DNA of 64,000 bases, from assembly GCF_005234135.1 (NCBI RefSeq), contig NZ_CP039965.1, positions 682,001 through 746,000 of the forward strand, in the 5' to 3' direction. Of this stretch, positions 35,479-45,540 are shown piece after piece; positions within the stretch are counted from its first letter, which is position 1, and every line of letters starts with the position of its first letter. The DNA is from Pseudorhodobacter turbinis (GTDB taxonomy: Bacteria > Pseudomonadota > Alphaproteobacteria > Rhodobacterales > Rhodobacteraceae). A program made the translations under genes and the position numbers. The notes beneath the pieces are model-generated. The model made no database searches, was not told where the DNA came from, and saw nothing but the letters and a program-made list of their open reading frames with translations.

Positions 35479-36207
35479 TCCGATCGCAAAAGGATCGGCG
35501 CAATGGCTGATACGCTGGCCAAGCAGGGCGCCAAGTTCAATCATCCCCTCGGTTGACGTGCGGGCCGAAGCGGCCGCGCAGGCCAATGCCGTATCGTTAG
35601 AGCTGCGCGCAATACCAGAGACGAAATCCACCACATAGCGCCGTGGGTTTTCATCCCCCTGCGCGATAAGGTCGGCCGCATGAAGCAAATCATCTTGCAA
35701 TGCCTGCGGATCGGGCTGGATCGGTTTATCATCCGCACGCGGTACCAAGCCCGATTGCCCTTGAAGATGTGTCAAAATCATTTTTTGAAATGCCGCGAGG
35801 CTTTGCAGAGGTTTCTCAAGGAACCCTGCCGCACCTGCACGTACCGCTTGTGACCACCCGTCGGGATCGCCGCTTATGGCCAGAACAAGGCTGCCAAGTC
35901 CTTGACCGCGCGTCAGCTCCCGTATCAGATCCGCGCCATTGCCATCGGGCAGGCCAAGATCGACCAACACCACATCCGGCCGGTAAACCGCCAAATGCCG
36001 CCGCGCCGCAGCAAGGGTTTCTGCCCGCCGCATCCGCGCGCCACTGCGCTGACACAAAAGGCGCAACGCCTCGGACGCAAAACGGCTATCTTCCACAGCC
36101 AAAAGGGTAACACCTGCCAGAGGCAAGGCCACCCGATCATACAGATGCGCAAATCCGGGGCCTTCCGGCATGGGTTTGGCCGGAAATGGACCTTGGGGGT
36201 ATGGCAT
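35425..36207 (-). CDS. Response regulator with N-terminal receiver and uncharacterised C-terminal helical region
   Basis: The 260-residue protein has a receiver domain at about 32-150. Acidic residues are in LLAVEDSRF, the phospho-acceptor Asp is in VVLVDLGLPDGNG near 82, and the conserved Lys is in GFLEKPL near 131. The C-terminal 105 residues are mostly helical by composition and hold no DNA-binding or enzymatic motif that I recognise. A phosphotransfer-like helical output is possible but unproven. The gene stands alone, with no kinase adjacent. Confidence 0.83.
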   Translation of the reverse strand: MPYPQGPFPAKPMPEGPGFAHLYDRVALPLAGVTLLAVEDSRFASEALRLLCQRSGARMRRAETLAAARRHLAVYRPDVVLVDLGLPDGNGADLIRELTRGQGLGSLVLAISGDPDGWSQAVRAGAAGFLEKPLQSLAAFQKMILTHLQGQSGLVPRADDKPIQPDPQALQDDLLHAADLIAQGDENPRRYVVDFVSGIARSSNDTALACAAASARTSTEGMIELGALLGQRISHCADPFAIGSVAGAKAGVAIGAHKTG

Positions 36208-36372
36208 CCTTGCACCTTTCTGGTTCGAGTTAGCATCGACCCCCTATCAGACACCAGTTCTCCCTAATATTTGATGAAGATCGGCACAAAAACCGGTGCC
36301 ATTTCCCCCCGCCCCTTGCCCAATGCCGCCCCACGCCGCATATATCCCCAAGAATCCCAAAAGGAGCGAGTG

Positions 36373-36777
36373 ATGATCGGACGCCTGAACCATGTGGCCA
36401 TTGCCGTACCAGACCTGGACGCCGCCGCGGCACAATATCGCAACACCCTTGGCGCCGATGTCGGCCCCGCGCAGGATGAGCCCGACCACGGGGTGACGGT
36501 GGTTTTCATCACCTTGCCGAACACCAAGATCGAGCTGCTCTATCCCTTGGGCGAGAACTCCCCCATCAACGGATTTCTGGAAAAAAACCCGGCGGGCGGC
36601 ATTCATCACATCTGCTATGAAGTCGATGATATTCTGGCCGCGCGTGACAAGCTTCTGGCCGAAGGCGCGCGGATTTTGGGCAGCGGAGAGCCGAAGATCG
36701 GCGCGCATGGCAAACCCGTGCTCTTTTTGCACCCCAAAGATTTCAACGGCTGCTTGGTAGAGTTGGAGCAGGTATGA
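36373..36777 (+). CDS. mce: Methylmalonyl-CoA epimerase
   Basis: The 134-residue vicinal-oxygen-chelate protein has LNHVAIAVPDLDAA (metal His near 7), GGIHHICYEVDD near 75-86 and VELEQV at the end (metal Glu). It interconverts the R and S forms of methylmalonyl-CoA in propionyl-CoA metabolism. ATG 36373 follows AAGGAG. It overlaps the DUF1467 gene by 4 bp, a pairing common in Rhodobacteraceae. Confidence 0.92.
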   Translation: MIGRLNHVAIAVPDLDAAAAQYRNTLGADVGPAQDEPDHGVTVVFITLPNTKIELLYPLGENSPINGFLEKNPAGGIHHICYEVDDILAARDKLLAEGARILGSGEPKIGAHGKPVLFLHPKDFNGCLVELEQV

Positions 36778-37055
36778 CCATCTCTGCCGCCTTCGTGCTA
36801 TATTCCGTAAGCTGGTTTATGGTTTTCTTCGTGGTCTTACAAATACGTACAACCTCGCAAGGGGATATGGGGCACGTGGTTCCCGGCACCCCTGCGGGCG
36901 CGCCTGCGGGCTTTGTGATGAAGCGCAAAGCCATCATCACCACGATTTTCGCCACCGTAATCTGGGCGATCCTATGTGCGATTATCCTGTCCGGCGTTAT
37001 CTCGGTGCGCGACTTTGACTGGATGCACCGGCTGCCACCTGTTTCCACAAACTAA
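36774..37055 (+). CDS. DUF1467 family small membrane protein
   Basis: The 93-residue protein has two membrane segments (about 4-25 and 50-75), separated by a conserved loop with GHVVPGTPAGAPAG. This is the DUF1467 family, function unknown. It overlaps mce by 4 bp at the start and the convergent EI24 gene by 4 bp at the end. Confidence 0.88.
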   Translation: MTISAAFVLYSVSWFMVFFVVLQIRTTSQGDMGHVVPGTPAGAPAGFVMKRKAIITTIFATVIWAILCAIILSGVISVRDFDWMHRLPPVSTN

Positions 37056-37750
37056 CGCGGAACTTTTCCGTTCAGGCGGTGGAACAGATGCGTGAACGTG
37101 GCCGCCCCCAACACCGGGATCACCAGGTTCACCAAAGGGATAGAGAGCGGGGCGGCCATTAGGCTGCCTGCCCACCACACCGTGAGCCAGTGACGCTTGC
37201 GCAAGGCTTTTGCCGCCGGGCGCCCCAAACGCCGCGCCGCGACCAGCGTGAAATATTCCCGCCCAAGCAGCATCCCGTTGACCGCCCAGAACACCACGGG
37301 AATAAACGGCCCCGCGAAGGGGTAAAGCATCAGCGCCAGCACGTTCAGCGCGACCAAAAGCCCAAAGAAATTCAGCGTATCCACCGCCGCATCCCCAAAG
37401 CTTTGCTTTAGCGCGGGGGGGAGGCCGGGATAATGCCGATCCTCTACCGCTTGGGACACATCATCCAGAAACATCGATGTAAAGGCCGAGGCTACAGGCA
37501 TCATCAAAAACACCGACAGCACGATCATCAAGAAGGCCGAGCCCCAGCTGAGCAGCGTGCCAAGGCCGGCAACAGGGCCGACAAAGGGGATCTCGATCGC
37601 GGCGGGGACGAAGCTTTGGATCACCCATAAAAACAGCGCGTAGATGGCAATCAGCAATGCCAGTGTCAGCCCGACACCCCAATACATCACCCGCCGGAAG
37701 CGCGGATCGCCAAGCTGTGCCACGGCTTTCAAGAATGCACCGAAAATCAT
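37052..37750 (-). CDS. EI24/CysZ-like integral membrane protein
   Basis: The 232-residue protein has about four to five membrane segments and the EI24-family stretch DDVSQAVEDRHYPGLPP near 100. The family includes the sulfate transporter CysZ, but a transport role is not shown here and no cys genes are near. The ATG at 37750 overlaps the nitroreductase stop (ATGA). Confidence 0.82.
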   Translation of the reverse strand: MIFGAFLKAVAQLGDPRFRRVMYWGVGLTLALLIAIYALFLWVIQSFVPAAIEIPFVGPVAGLGTLLSWGSAFLMIVLSVFLMMPVASAFTSMFLDDVSQAVEDRHYPGLPPALKQSFGDAAVDTLNFFGLLVALNVLALMLYPFAGPFIPVVFWAVNGMLLGREYFTLVAARRLGRPAAKALRKRHWLTVWWAGSLMAAPLSIPLVNLVIPVLGAATFTHLFHRLNGKVPR

Positions 37751-38325
37751 GCGGAGGCCCAAGTGATCAGGCTGGCAACATCGGGGCGCGGACGCTCGGG
37801 GCTGGGCTTGGTGATGGAGCCGATGTGAACAATGCCGACTACCGATTCAGCGGGCGACAGGCCAAAACCTTCCTCAACGAAGCTGCGATCAAACGTGGGC
37901 CAACCCGACAGCCAGTTTGCCCCCCATCCGGCCGCCAGTGCAGCGTTGAGCAAGGAAAAACATGCACAGGATGCAGAGTGGAGCTGTTCAATCTCCGGGA
38001 CTTTATCGGAGGGTTTGGGAGAGGAAATGACAACAACGGCCAGCTGCCCCGCCTCAAACTGCGAAATGCCTTTGGCAGCTTTTTCCGCATCCAGCCCAAG
38101 CGCTGTGGCGCGAGTCTGTGCAAGGGATGCCAAGCGTTCCATCGCGCCACGCTCTAACACCACAAAGCGCCAAGGCTCCAACTTGCCATGATCCGGCACG
38201 CGGCAGGCGGCAGTCAGCAAGGGCATTAGGGCGGCCTTATCCGGCACGGGCAGGCCCAGCGTTTTGGCAGGCACCGACCGCCGGGATTGCAAAAATTCTG
38301 CCGCTGAGAGTTTCAAATCTGGCAT
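37747..38325 (-). CDS. Nitroreductase family protein (YdjA-like)
   Basis: The 192-residue FMN protein has the N-terminal RRSVPAKTL motif near 15 (phosphate contact), ACRVPDHGKLEPWRF near 38-53, and GWGANWLSGW near 135. It is of the short YdjA/TdsD type, which reduces nitro or quinone compounds with NAD(P)H. ATG 38325 has AAAGGA upstream; an upstream in-frame start is not supported. Confidence 0.87.
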   Translation of the reverse strand: MPDLKLSAAEFLQSRRSVPAKTLGLPVPDKAALMPLLTAACRVPDHGKLEPWRFVVLERGAMERLASLAQTRATALGLDAEKAAKGISQFEAGQLAVVVISSPKPSDKVPEIEQLHSASCACFSLLNAALAAGWGANWLSGWPTFDRSFVEEGFGLSPAESVVGIVHIGSITKPSPERPRPDVASLITWASA

Positions 38326-38421
38326 TGCCAAAGTCCTTTGTTGTTGGGTCCCGCAAAACCGGAGAGCTGCCGTTTTCAGGGGCATTGAGCCCCTTTCAAA
38401 CGGCGTTGCCACGGAAAGAGG

Positions 38422-39294
38422 TCAGCCGTTGTTTTTAACCGCGATCCGCGCGGCCTGTTCCGCCCAATCTTTATGATTGAGCACGCCACCATCGCGACGA
38501 ATATCGTGGATAGCATCCAAAGAAACCTCTGCCACGGCCCAGCCCGGCTGGTTAAGGGGCGTTTGCGCAAAAATGCCATTTTCGGGAAAGCCGTGATCGG
38601 GCGGACCGTAGATCGAGGCCGATCCGACGTTTTCCTCTACTGCGGGGCAAAAATCACATGCTGCGACTGTGGGCGAATGGACCACGATACACTGATTTTC
38701 AAGCGCACGCGCCATGGAGCCGACGCGTACACGGGTAAAGCCTGCATAGCTTTCGGTACAGGAGGGCGCGAGAAGGATCTCGGCGCCTGCTTCGACCATT
38801 GTGCGCGCAAGCAGGGGGAATTCACTATCATAGCAGATAAGCACGCCGATCTTGCCGATGGGAGTGTCGAAGACGTTAAGGCCTGTGCCCGCGATAACGT
38901 TCCATGGATCACATTCAAACCGTGTCATGATTTGCTTGTCCTGATGGCCAATCACACCCTCGGGACCATAGAACATTGCGCGGTTGACAGGACGTTCCCC
39001 AATAAAGAAGGGAGCCGAGGCACCAAGGATGTAAACACCATATCGGGCGGCAAGTTCAACATGCAACGCATCAACGGCGGCGGCATGGCCGGCGACCTCA
39101 TGCAAGGCGGCCTCGATATCTTGGGCGACGGCACGACCGCCGAGGCTGGCAAGTTCCATCGCGCCGTATTCGGGAAAGACCAGAAGCTGCGCGCCCTGCC
39201 CTGCGGCATCAGCCACCCAAGCGGTGATCTTGGCACTATATTCATTGAAATCATTGAAATAGGTCAGAGGGTAGGCAGCGGCGGCAATTTTCAT
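38422..39294 (-). CDS. Carbon-nitrogen hydrolase (nitrilase superfamily)
   Basis: The 290-residue protein shows the catalytic triad of the superfamily: Glu in VFPEYGAM near 43, Lys in GHQDKQIMTRFE near 140, and Cys in IGVLICYDSEFPLLA near 175. It hydrolyses an amide or nitrile; the substrate cannot be told. A 96-bp gap separates it from the nitroreductase gene downstream. Confidence 0.87.
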   Translation of the reverse strand: MKIAAAAYPLTYFNDFNEYSAKITAWVADAAGQGAQLLVFPEYGAMELASLGGRAVAQDIEAALHEVAGHAAAVDALHVELAARYGVYILGASAPFFIGERPVNRAMFYGPEGVIGHQDKQIMTRFECDPWNVIAGTGLNVFDTPIGKIGVLICYDSEFPLLARTMVEAGAEILLAPSCTESYAGFTRVRVGSMARALENQCIVVHSPTVAACDFCPAVEENVGSASIYGPPDHGFPENGIFAQTPLNQPGWAVAEVSLDAIHDIRRDGGVLNHKDWAEQAARIAVKNNG

Positions 39295-39365
39295 GATCTA
39301 TCCTTCAAAGCTTGTGCATCCAGAATTGGCGCGCGGTCTTTTGCCGTTCACAACCCGCATGTGCA

Positions 39366-39851
39366 TTACGCCTGCTCTTCCTCGGGCGGGCCGAAACGTT
39401 CCAACATGCGGCTGCGGATCTGGTCGCGCGTTTGGCGATAAGCGGCAAGTTTGGCCTCACGCGAACCGCCAAGGCCAGTCGGGTCCATCACCGGCCAATA
39501 TTCGATCTCTAGGTGATGAAACCGAGTCAGCTCAAGCGCCATACGCTGGCTGGCCGGGGACAGCGCGATGATCAGATCGAATTGCGTCAGATCATCGCCC
39601 CAATCGCGCATTTCCTCAAAAGAGCGGCTGCGGTGTTTTGAAAGCTCGATCCCCAACTCGCGGCTAACGGCGATGGAGAACCCGTCAATCTCCAGATCGT
39701 TCTTAACCCCCGCAGATTGCACATAAGCCCTTTGACCATAGAGCTTTTTCATAAGCCCTTCTGCCATTGGCGACCGGACCGCATTATGGTCACAGCAAAA
39801 TAGTACCGATTGTGGAAAACCGGCCACTCTTAACCCCAGTGCAAAACGCAA
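39366..39851 (-). CDS. Low-molecular-weight protein tyrosine phosphatase
   Basis: The 161-residue protein has the phosphate loop C-X5-R-S as CDHNAVRS near 20-27 and the general-acid Asp in VMDPTG near 122. It overlaps UPF0262 by 22 bp. This gene order after hisD is conserved in Rhodobacteraceae. The usual partner infA is not present downstream; a nitrilase gene follows instead. Confidence 0.88.
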   Translation of the reverse strand: MRFALGLRVAGFPQSVLFCCDHNAVRSPMAEGLMKKLYGQRAYVQSAGVKNDLEIDGFSIAVSRELGIELSKHRSRSFEEMRDWGDDLTQFDLIIALSPASQRMALELTRFHHLEIEYWPVMDPTGLGGSREAKLAAYRQTRDQIRSRMLERFGPPEEEQA

Positions 39852-40306
39852 ATCAGGGTGAAGAGGCGGCGCGCGGTATCAATATCGACATCGGCCTTCC
39901 CCTCCAGACGCTCTTGCAAGATGCGACCGCCTTCGTTGTGGATGCCGCGGCGCCCCATATCAATCGCCTCGATCTGGCTGGGGGGCAGCCGTTTTACCGC
40001 CTCGAAATAGCTTTCACAGATCTGGAAATAATCCTTTACCACCTGCCGGAAAGGTCCAAGCGAAAGATGAAACTCCCCGACCTTTTCCTCCGCCTCATTG
40101 CTGATATCGAAAACCAGACGCCCCTCACGGATAGAAAGCGCAAGACGGAAGGGCCCCTCGGGCACCGCCCTGTCATCGCGCTTCGGCAAGGCAAAGCTGT
40201 TGTCCTCCAGCAGATCAAAGATCGCAACCTTGCGTTCCTGTTCAATCTCGGGGGTTGCAGCGGCAAGGCCGGTGTCATCAATTTCAATATGGCAAATGCG
40301 GGTCAT
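39830..40306 (-). CDS. UPF0262 family protein
   Basis: The 158-residue protein belongs to UPF0262 (start TRICHIEIDD; EGPFRLALSIREGRLVFDI in the middle). The family is almost restricted to Alphaproteobacteria and is typically found after hisD. Function unknown. Confidence 0.87.
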   Translation of the reverse strand: MTRICHIEIDDTGLAAATPEIEQERKVAIFDLLEDNSFALPKRDDRAVPEGPFRLALSIREGRLVFDISNEAEEKVGEFHLSLGPFRQVVKDYFQICESYFEAVKRLPPSQIEAIDMGRRGIHNEGGRILQERLEGKADVDIDTARRLFTLICVLHWG

Positions 40307-40368
40307 CGGGTATTTCCATCACAGGGATTAAGGATTGATGGCCTTTTGCGCCCTGTGGCGCAAGGGCT

Positions 40369-41673
40369 TTAGTCATTCAAACGGTCAAGCCGCGCCTGCA
40401 CCGACAGCCCATGCGCTTGCAAACTTTCCGATGTGGCCAGCCGCACCGCTGCAGGGCCGATGGCACGCAGGGCCGCCGGGGTCATCTGTGCCAAGGTGGT
40501 GCGCTTCATGAAATCCAAGACCGAAAGCCCGCTGGAAAACCGCGCAGAGCGGGCCGTGGGCAGCACATGGTTCGGCCCGCCGATATAGTCACCGATGGCC
40601 TCGGGGGTATATTGACCCAGAAAAATCGCACCGGCATGGGTGATCTGTTGGCTTAGGCCTTCGGGATCGGCCACGCACAGTTCAAGATGCTCGGGGGCCA
40701 CACGGTTGGAAATCCGCGCGGCCTCGGCGAGATCGCGCACCACGATCACCGCACCATTGTCACGCCAGCTTGGGGCCGCAATGGCGCGGCGTTCCAACGT
40801 TTCCAGCCGTTTTTCAACAGCCTGCACCACCGCTTGCCCAAAACCCGCATCATCCGTCACCAAAATGCTTTGTGCGCTTTCATCATGCTCGGCTTGAGAC
40901 AACAGATCAAGCGCGATCCAGTCGGGGTTATTATCCCGATCCGCAATCACCAGAATTTCCGATGGCCCCGCGATCATGTCAATGCCCACACGGCCAAAGA
41001 CCCGGCGTTTGGCGGCGGCCACAAAGGCATTGCCCGGTCCGGTGATCTTGTCGACTGGGGCGATGGTGTCGGTACCATAAGCCAAGGCCGCAATCGCCTG
41101 CGCGCCACCGATGCGGTACACTTCCGTCACGCCCGAGATTTTGGCCGCCAGTAAAACCAGCGGGTTCACCACCCCGTCCGGTGTCGGGCAACAAATCACC
41201 AGCCGTTCAACCCCCGCGACCTGTGCTGGAATCGCGTTCATCAACACCGATGAAGGATAGCTCGCCAGCCCCCCCGGCACATAAAGCCCCGCCGCCGTAA
41301 CCGGCGTCCAGCGCCAGCCAAGCCGCGCGCCGGTCGGCTCCTCCCACATCGCATCTTCGGGGCGTTGGCGCGCGTGATAGGCGCGGATACGTTCGGCCGC
41401 CAGCTCCAGCGCCGCGCGATCCTCAGGCGAGACCTTGGCACATTCAGCCTCAATCTCGGCAGCGGAAAACCGCATCGCTTCTGCCGTCAGGGCCAGACGA
41501 TCAAACCGTTTGGTCAGCTCCAACACCGCCGCATCACCCCGGGTGCGCACATCGGCGATGATACCAGCCACGATATCATCCACATCGACGCTGTCTTCGC
41601 GCTTGGCCGCCAAAAGTGCGGCAAAGCGCGCCTCGAAATCACTGTCATCGGTGGAAAGGAAAACCGGCATCAA
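40369..41673 (-). CDS. hisD: Histidinol dehydrogenase
   Basis: The 434-residue protein is full length. It has [19 protein letters not shown] near 130, the Zn-site region [10 protein letters not shown] near 240, [13 protein letters not shown] near 260 and the DFMKRTT segment near 380. It carries out the last two oxidation steps of histidine synthesis. It sits in the conserved murA-DUF2948-hisD-UPF0262 order. Confidence 0.95.
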   Translation of the reverse strand: MMPVFLSTDDSDFEARFAALLAAKREDSVDVDDIVAGIIADVRTRGDAAVLELTKRFDRLALTAEAMRFSAAEIEAECAKVSPEDRAALELAAERIRAYHARQRPEDAMWEEPTGARLGWRWTPVTAAGLYVPGGLASYPSSVLMNAIPAQVAGVERLVICCPTPDGVVNPLVLLAAKISGVTEVYRIGGAQAIAALAYGTDTIAPVDKITGPGNAFVAAAKRRVFGRVGIDMIAGPSEILVIADRDNNPDWIALDLLSQAEHDESAQSILVTDDAGFGQAVVQAVEKRLETLERRAIAAPSWRDNGAVIVVRDLAEAARISNRVAPEHLELCVADPEGLSQQITHAGAIFLGQYTPEAIGDYIGGPNHVLPTARSARFSSGLSVLDFMKRTTLAQMTPAALRAIGPAAVRLATSESLQAHGLSVQARLDRLND

Positions 41674-41736
41674 ACGCCCCTTTTTACAACATATAACCCC
41701 TTAGCGCGCGACGCCCGCCACCTCAAGCAAATGCCC

Positions 41737-42213
41737 TTAGTTTCCGTGATCCGGCACCTTGCCCGACGGCGCCACATAGGGCCGCGTCACATCACGCAGA
41801 TCGGCATTCAACGCCTCTACCTGCAAGGCAAGTGCGCCGTCCCCGGCCAGCGTCAGCACCACACGGCCCGCGCCATCCGCGCCCAGCTCAAAAGTGATCG
41901 CCAAAAGCGAAAGCACCGTATCGCCATCCTTGGGGTCGATGCCCTGCGTTTGCACCGCGAGAACGTCGCGGAACATCAACACCGTGCGCACCCTTTCATA
42001 GGCGCGACCGGTGCGTTCAGCAGCGGCAAGATCCTCCCACCGAAAACGGTTGAGCAAGAGCGCAAACTCCCGCCGCTTGGCGACATAGCGCATGTCGCTG
42101 CCCGCAAACACCGCATCTTGCAGCAGCGCTGAGACCACCTCTATATCCGCAGCCTCCGCAACCATCAGCGCAAGCGGGCTGTCGGCGCCATCTTCAAACC
42201 GGGCATCGCTCAT
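41737..42213 (-). CDS. DUF2948 family protein
   Basis: The 158-residue protein matches DUF2948 ([32 protein letters not shown] near 30-60). The family is alphaproteobacterial, of unknown function, and usually lies between murA and hisD, as here. Its ATG overlaps the murA stop (ATGA). Confidence 0.88.
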   Translation of the reverse strand: MSDARFEDGADSPLALMVAEAADIEVVSALLQDAVFAGSDMRYVAKRREFALLLNRFRWEDLAAAERTGRAYERVRTVLMFRDVLAVQTQGIDPKDGDTVLSLLAITFELGADGAGRVVLTLAGDGALALQVEALNADLRDVTRPYVAPSGKVPDHGN

Positions 42214-43478
42214 GTTGTGATCCGCTCGATATGCGCGCCGCAAGCGCCCAGCTTTTCCTCAACCCGCTCATAGCCGCGATCGAGGTGATAGACGCGGCTG
42301 ACCACGGTTTCGCCCTCGGCTGCCATCGCCGCTAAGATCAAGCTAACGGAGGCGCGCAGATCGGTCGCCATCACCCGTGCCCCTTTTAGTTTGTCCACAC
42401 CCGTCACCGTGGCATGGCCGCCCTGAACCTCGATCTGCGCGCCCATACGGATCAATTCCGGCGCGTGCATGAAGCGGTTCTCAAAGATCCGTTCCTCCAA
42501 CACGCTGGTGCCATTGGCGGTGCAAAGCAGCGCCATCATCTGTGCCTGCAAATCGGTCGGAAAGCCGGGGAAAGGTTCGGTGGTCACATTCACCGCATCC
42601 ACACGCCCGTTCTTGCGCTTCACCTTCAGGCCGCGCTCGGTTTCCTCAACGGAGACGCCCGCCTCATCCAGCTTTTCACAAAACGCCCCGACAAGGTCCA
42701 TACGCCCGCCAAGGCATTCCACCTCACCGCCACAAATCGCGGGGGCCAGCATATAGGTGCCAAGTTCGATCCGGTCTGTCACCACCGGATGCGTGGCCCC
42801 GCCCAAACGGTCGACGCCCTGAATGGTGATGGTGCTGGTGCCCTCGCCCTCAATCTGCGCGCCCATACGGCGCAGGCATTGGGCAAGATCCACGATCTCC
42901 GGCTCACGGGCCGCGTTTTTCAAGACGGTGGTGCCGCGCGCCAAAGTCGCCGCCAGCAGCGCATTTTCCGTGGCCCCGACCGAGACCACCGAGAATTCAA
43001 ACTGTGCGCCCGTCAAACGCCCGCCACGCGCCTTGGCATGAACGTACCCGTCGCGTAGCTCCAGATCGGCGCCCATCGCCTCCAGCGCCTGCAAATGCAT
43101 ATCCACAGGGCGCGCACCAATCGCACAGCCACCCGGCAGCGACACAATCGCATGCCCGTCCCGCGCCAGCATCGGCCCCAGCACCAAAATGGACGCCCGC
43201 ATTTTGCGCACGATGTCATAATCAGCGGTATGGTTATGGATGTTGTGGCTGGACATGGCCAAGACCTGCCCGCCCTGAAGGCTTGCCACCTCGGCCCCCA
43301 GCGACCCAAGCAATTCCGTCATCGTGCGAATATCCGACAGCCGCGGCGCATTGGTCAGCGTCAGCGGTTCTTCGCTGAGCAGCGTCGCAGGCATCAACGT
43401 CAGACAGGCATTTTTGGCCCCGGCAATGGGAATCACACCATTGAGCTCACCACCACCCCTTACAAGAATCGAATCCAT
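42210..43478 (-). CDS. murA: UDP-N-acetylglucosamine 1-carboxyvinyltransferase
   Basis: The 422-residue protein is full length. [15 protein letters not shown] near 20-35 carries the catalytic Lys-Asn, and [16 protein letters not shown] near 112-127 carries the PEP-binding Cys (fosfomycin target). It makes the first committed intermediate of peptidoglycan. A small basic protein gene lies 13 bp upstream on the same strand and may be co-transcribed. Confidence 0.95.
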   Translation of the reverse strand: MDSILVRGGGELNGVIPIAGAKNACLTLMPATLLSEEPLTLTNAPRLSDIRTMTELLGSLGAEVASLQGGQVLAMSSHNIHNHTADYDIVRKMRASILVLGPMLARDGHAIVSLPGGCAIGARPVDMHLQALEAMGADLELRDGYVHAKARGGRLTGAQFEFSVVSVGATENALLAATLARGTTVLKNAAREPEIVDLAQCLRRMGAQIEGEGTSTITIQGVDRLGGATHPVVTDRIELGTYMLAPAICGGEVECLGGRMDLVGAFCEKLDEAGVSVEETERGLKVKRKNGRVDAVNVTTEPFPGFPTDLQAQMMALLCTANGTSVLEERIFENRFMHAPELIRMGAQIEVQGGHATVTGVDKLKGARVMATDLRASVSLILAAMAAEGETVVSRVYHLDRGYERVEEKLGACGAHIERITT

Positions 43479-43491
43479 ATACCGCCTCTGC

Positions 43492-43656
43492 TTATTCTAT
43501 GTTTTGCCCGTTTCGGGCCTTTGCTTGCGATTTTCGCTTTGCCATGTTCGCTTTAAGCGCTGCCTTGAGGCGCGCCTCTCGCAGTTCCGCAGCCGTTTTC
43601 TGGCGCGCAGTGGCGGGTTTTTTCACAGGATTTTGGCTTTTACGATCATCATTCAT
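43492..43656 (-). CDS. Small basic protein upstream of murA
   Basis: This frame encodes 54 residues, is rich in Lys, Arg, Ala and Gln, and has a central helix ([19 protein letters not shown]). ATG 43656 is preceded by AGAAGGGG. It ends 13 bp before the murA start and shares its strand. I recall similar short 'hypothetical' genes before murA in Rhodobacteraceae, but assign no function; a nucleic-acid or ribosome contact is plausible from the charge alone. Confidence 0.6.
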   Translation of the reverse strand: MNDDRKSQNPVKKPATARQKTAAELREARLKAALKANMAKRKSQAKARNGQNIE

Positions 43657-43767
43657 GCCCCTTCTCTACCTTAGTCGTTAAAAAGCGTCCAGATTACCCT
43701 TGCACCCTGAGAAATTTCAGACTAATCACCCGCCACACGCTGATGAACACGGATCATCGCGTAGGAT

Positions 43768-43842
43768 GCTGTGGTAGCTCAGTGGTAGAGCACACCCTTG
43801 GTAAGGGTGAGGTCGAGAGTTCAATCCTCTCTCACAGCACCA
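43768..43842 (+). tRNA. tRNA-Thr (anticodon GGT)
   Basis: The gene folds into a full cloverleaf: acceptor GCTGTGG with TCACAGC, D-arm GCTC...GAGC, anticodon stem CACCC/GGGTG around loop TTGGTAA, T-arm GAGAG-TTCAATC-CTCTC, and encoded CCA. It marks the left boundary of an integrated island; an integrase remnant starts 90 bp downstream. Confidence 0.96.
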
Positions 43843-43931
43843 CCTTAACTCATTGATACTAAAAAAGTGCTTGATTACCTGAGCATAGTGCCGTTTTTAG
43901 TGCCAGAGCAGGTGCCAGAATGAGGTTGGGT

Positions 43932-45066
43932 ATGGCGGGAAAACGGCGCCATTGGAAAAAAAGAACGGGCGTTTTTGGGCGCGCGTCGCTGTTCCCAAAA
44001 GCCTACAAGCCATTCTTGGGAAATCTGAATTGATCGAGCCTTTGGGTGGTGACCTTCGCACTGCCAACCGCAAACACGCCGCAGCCGTCGCACGCTTGCA
44101 AGCGCAAATCCAACAGGCAAGACAATCCGCCGAAGGTGGAACCGAAAAAGCACCAACTGAAGCAAACAACCGCACAATGACACCAGATGACAAGGTTGCC
44201 GCCGCATGGTTACATTATACCCATCTGCTTCAAGCCGACGAACACAAACGTGATGCTATGCCTACTCCAGCAGAAATAGATGCGGAGTATGAGACAGCAA
44301 TGCAACGCATTGAAGCAGGTGAAGGTGACGCCCGACGCCATGGCGTTGCAGTGCTCAATCTCTATACCGATTACGAACTGAAAGCGGGCGCTCGTCACTT
44401 CGATCACCAAAACCGCGTGCGTCGCCTCAATGCGCTCCGCTCGGCTGCCAGTGCCGGTGACTTTAGACTTATTGATGCTAGCGTCGAAAAATATATTGTG
44501 GAACAGATGCTAGACGTCGAGCAGGACTCGGTCGAGTGGCGTGGGTTGGCGAGTGGAATCGCCCGTGCCGAGATCGATGCGTTAAAACGCACCTTGGAAC
44601 GCGATGAAGGCACTTTCTTGGATACACCGACAGACTCGATCTTAAAACCAACCACCGTCCCAGTACAAAATCCCGCCCGAGTACCGCTGCAGCAGCTATT
44701 CAATGACTACATCAAAAAGCGCCAAATGACCGGCCGACACCGCGATGGTGGCGCGAATTGGGAGGGCGTAATTCGTAGTCTCATTAAATTCCTTGGTCAT
44801 GATGATGCCCGCAAAATCACCAAACGCGATCTTATCAAATGGCGCGACGCTCTGCTCGAATCCGGCATGTCGGCAAAAACAGTCTCAGACAAATATCTTG
44901 CCGCTATCAACGCAGTGCTGAAATGGGCTTACGTCAATGATCAACTCCCCACCAACGAAGGGGAATTGGTGCGGCAAGAAATTCCCAAAAAGCTACATAT
45001 CCGTGAAAAGGGCTATACGACTGCGGAAGCGATCGAGGTTCTCAAGGCGTCAATCAACCACATAAG
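43932..45066 (+). pseudogene. Tyrosine-recombinase integrase remnant (catalytic domain lost)
   Basis: From 43952 the frame reads KKNGRFWARVAVPKSLQAILGK, the N-terminal domain of phage-type integrases. A core-binding domain follows (about 200-340 residues in; LKWAYVNDQLPTNEG). The frame stays open to 45238, but homology to integrases stops near 45066, just as the catalytic domain begins (GYTTAEAIEVLKAS), where an IS3 fragment joins. The Arg-His-Arg-Tyr catalytic residues are therefore missing. The normal ATG-GCG-GGA-AAA start at 43932 is in another frame, consistent with a base lost in the A-run. Its position after tRNA-Thr fits integration there. Confidence 0.85.
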
Positions 45067-45150
45067 CCCGCTGGTCAGCGCTATACGCACCGCATCTTGC
45101 CTAAATTCGTCTGTTCGTTTCAGTCCCATAGTCAGTCTCCTTTGTTGCAA
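45067..45150 (-). pseudogene. IS3-family transposase OrfA, 5' fragment
   Basis: On the minus strand, ATG 45129 begins MGLKRTDEFRQDAVRIALTS, the N-terminus of an IS3-family OrfA. AAAGGAG stands just before the ATG. Only about 21 codons remain before the sequence joins the integrase remnant at about 45066. No matching right end of this element is found in the window. Confidence 0.8.
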
Positions 45151-45159
45151 TAAATGCTA

Positions 45160-45462
45160 TCAAAGGAGCGGCATCAAACCGCGACAGGTCCAACCGGCCA
45201 GTATTGAAATCCAGCTTCTGATTTTTTCGGATGCATAGCGAATATCTCGGTTTCTGCTACGAAACAGGTCAAGTGTTAGTGATGCTAATGCTTCCACAGC
45301 AGTAACCGTTATCGGTCGGTAGTCTTCGTTGGCAATTCCTAGCACAGCCAGCCTAGCTATGTCTTCAACAACGGTCTGGATTTCGTCTGCACCTTCAATC
45401 GCCAATATCTGCCTGGCGTTTTCCCTCAGCAACCGAACTCCTTCCATCAACACATCGACCAT
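45160..45462 (-). CDS. Hypothetical 100-residue open frame in IS-rich region
   Basis: The frame encodes a largely helical peptide (VRLLRENARQILAIEGADEIQTVVEDIARLAVLG) with no family I recognise. It lies between IS fragments, begins abruptly, and has no convincing ribosome site. It may be the tail of a disrupted gene rather than an intact one. Confidence 0.3.
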   Translation of the reverse strand: MVDVLMEGVRLLRENARQILAIEGADEIQTVVEDIARLAVLGIANEDYRPITVTAVEALASLTLDLFRSRNRDIRYASEKIRSWISILAGWTCRGLMPLL

Positions 45463-45540
45463 TTTGTGCGGCCCAACGGATCGAACGGCCGAAGCGCGCT
45501 ATCGCAAGCTGGGTCTCGATCTGTTTGGCGGTTGCTATGA

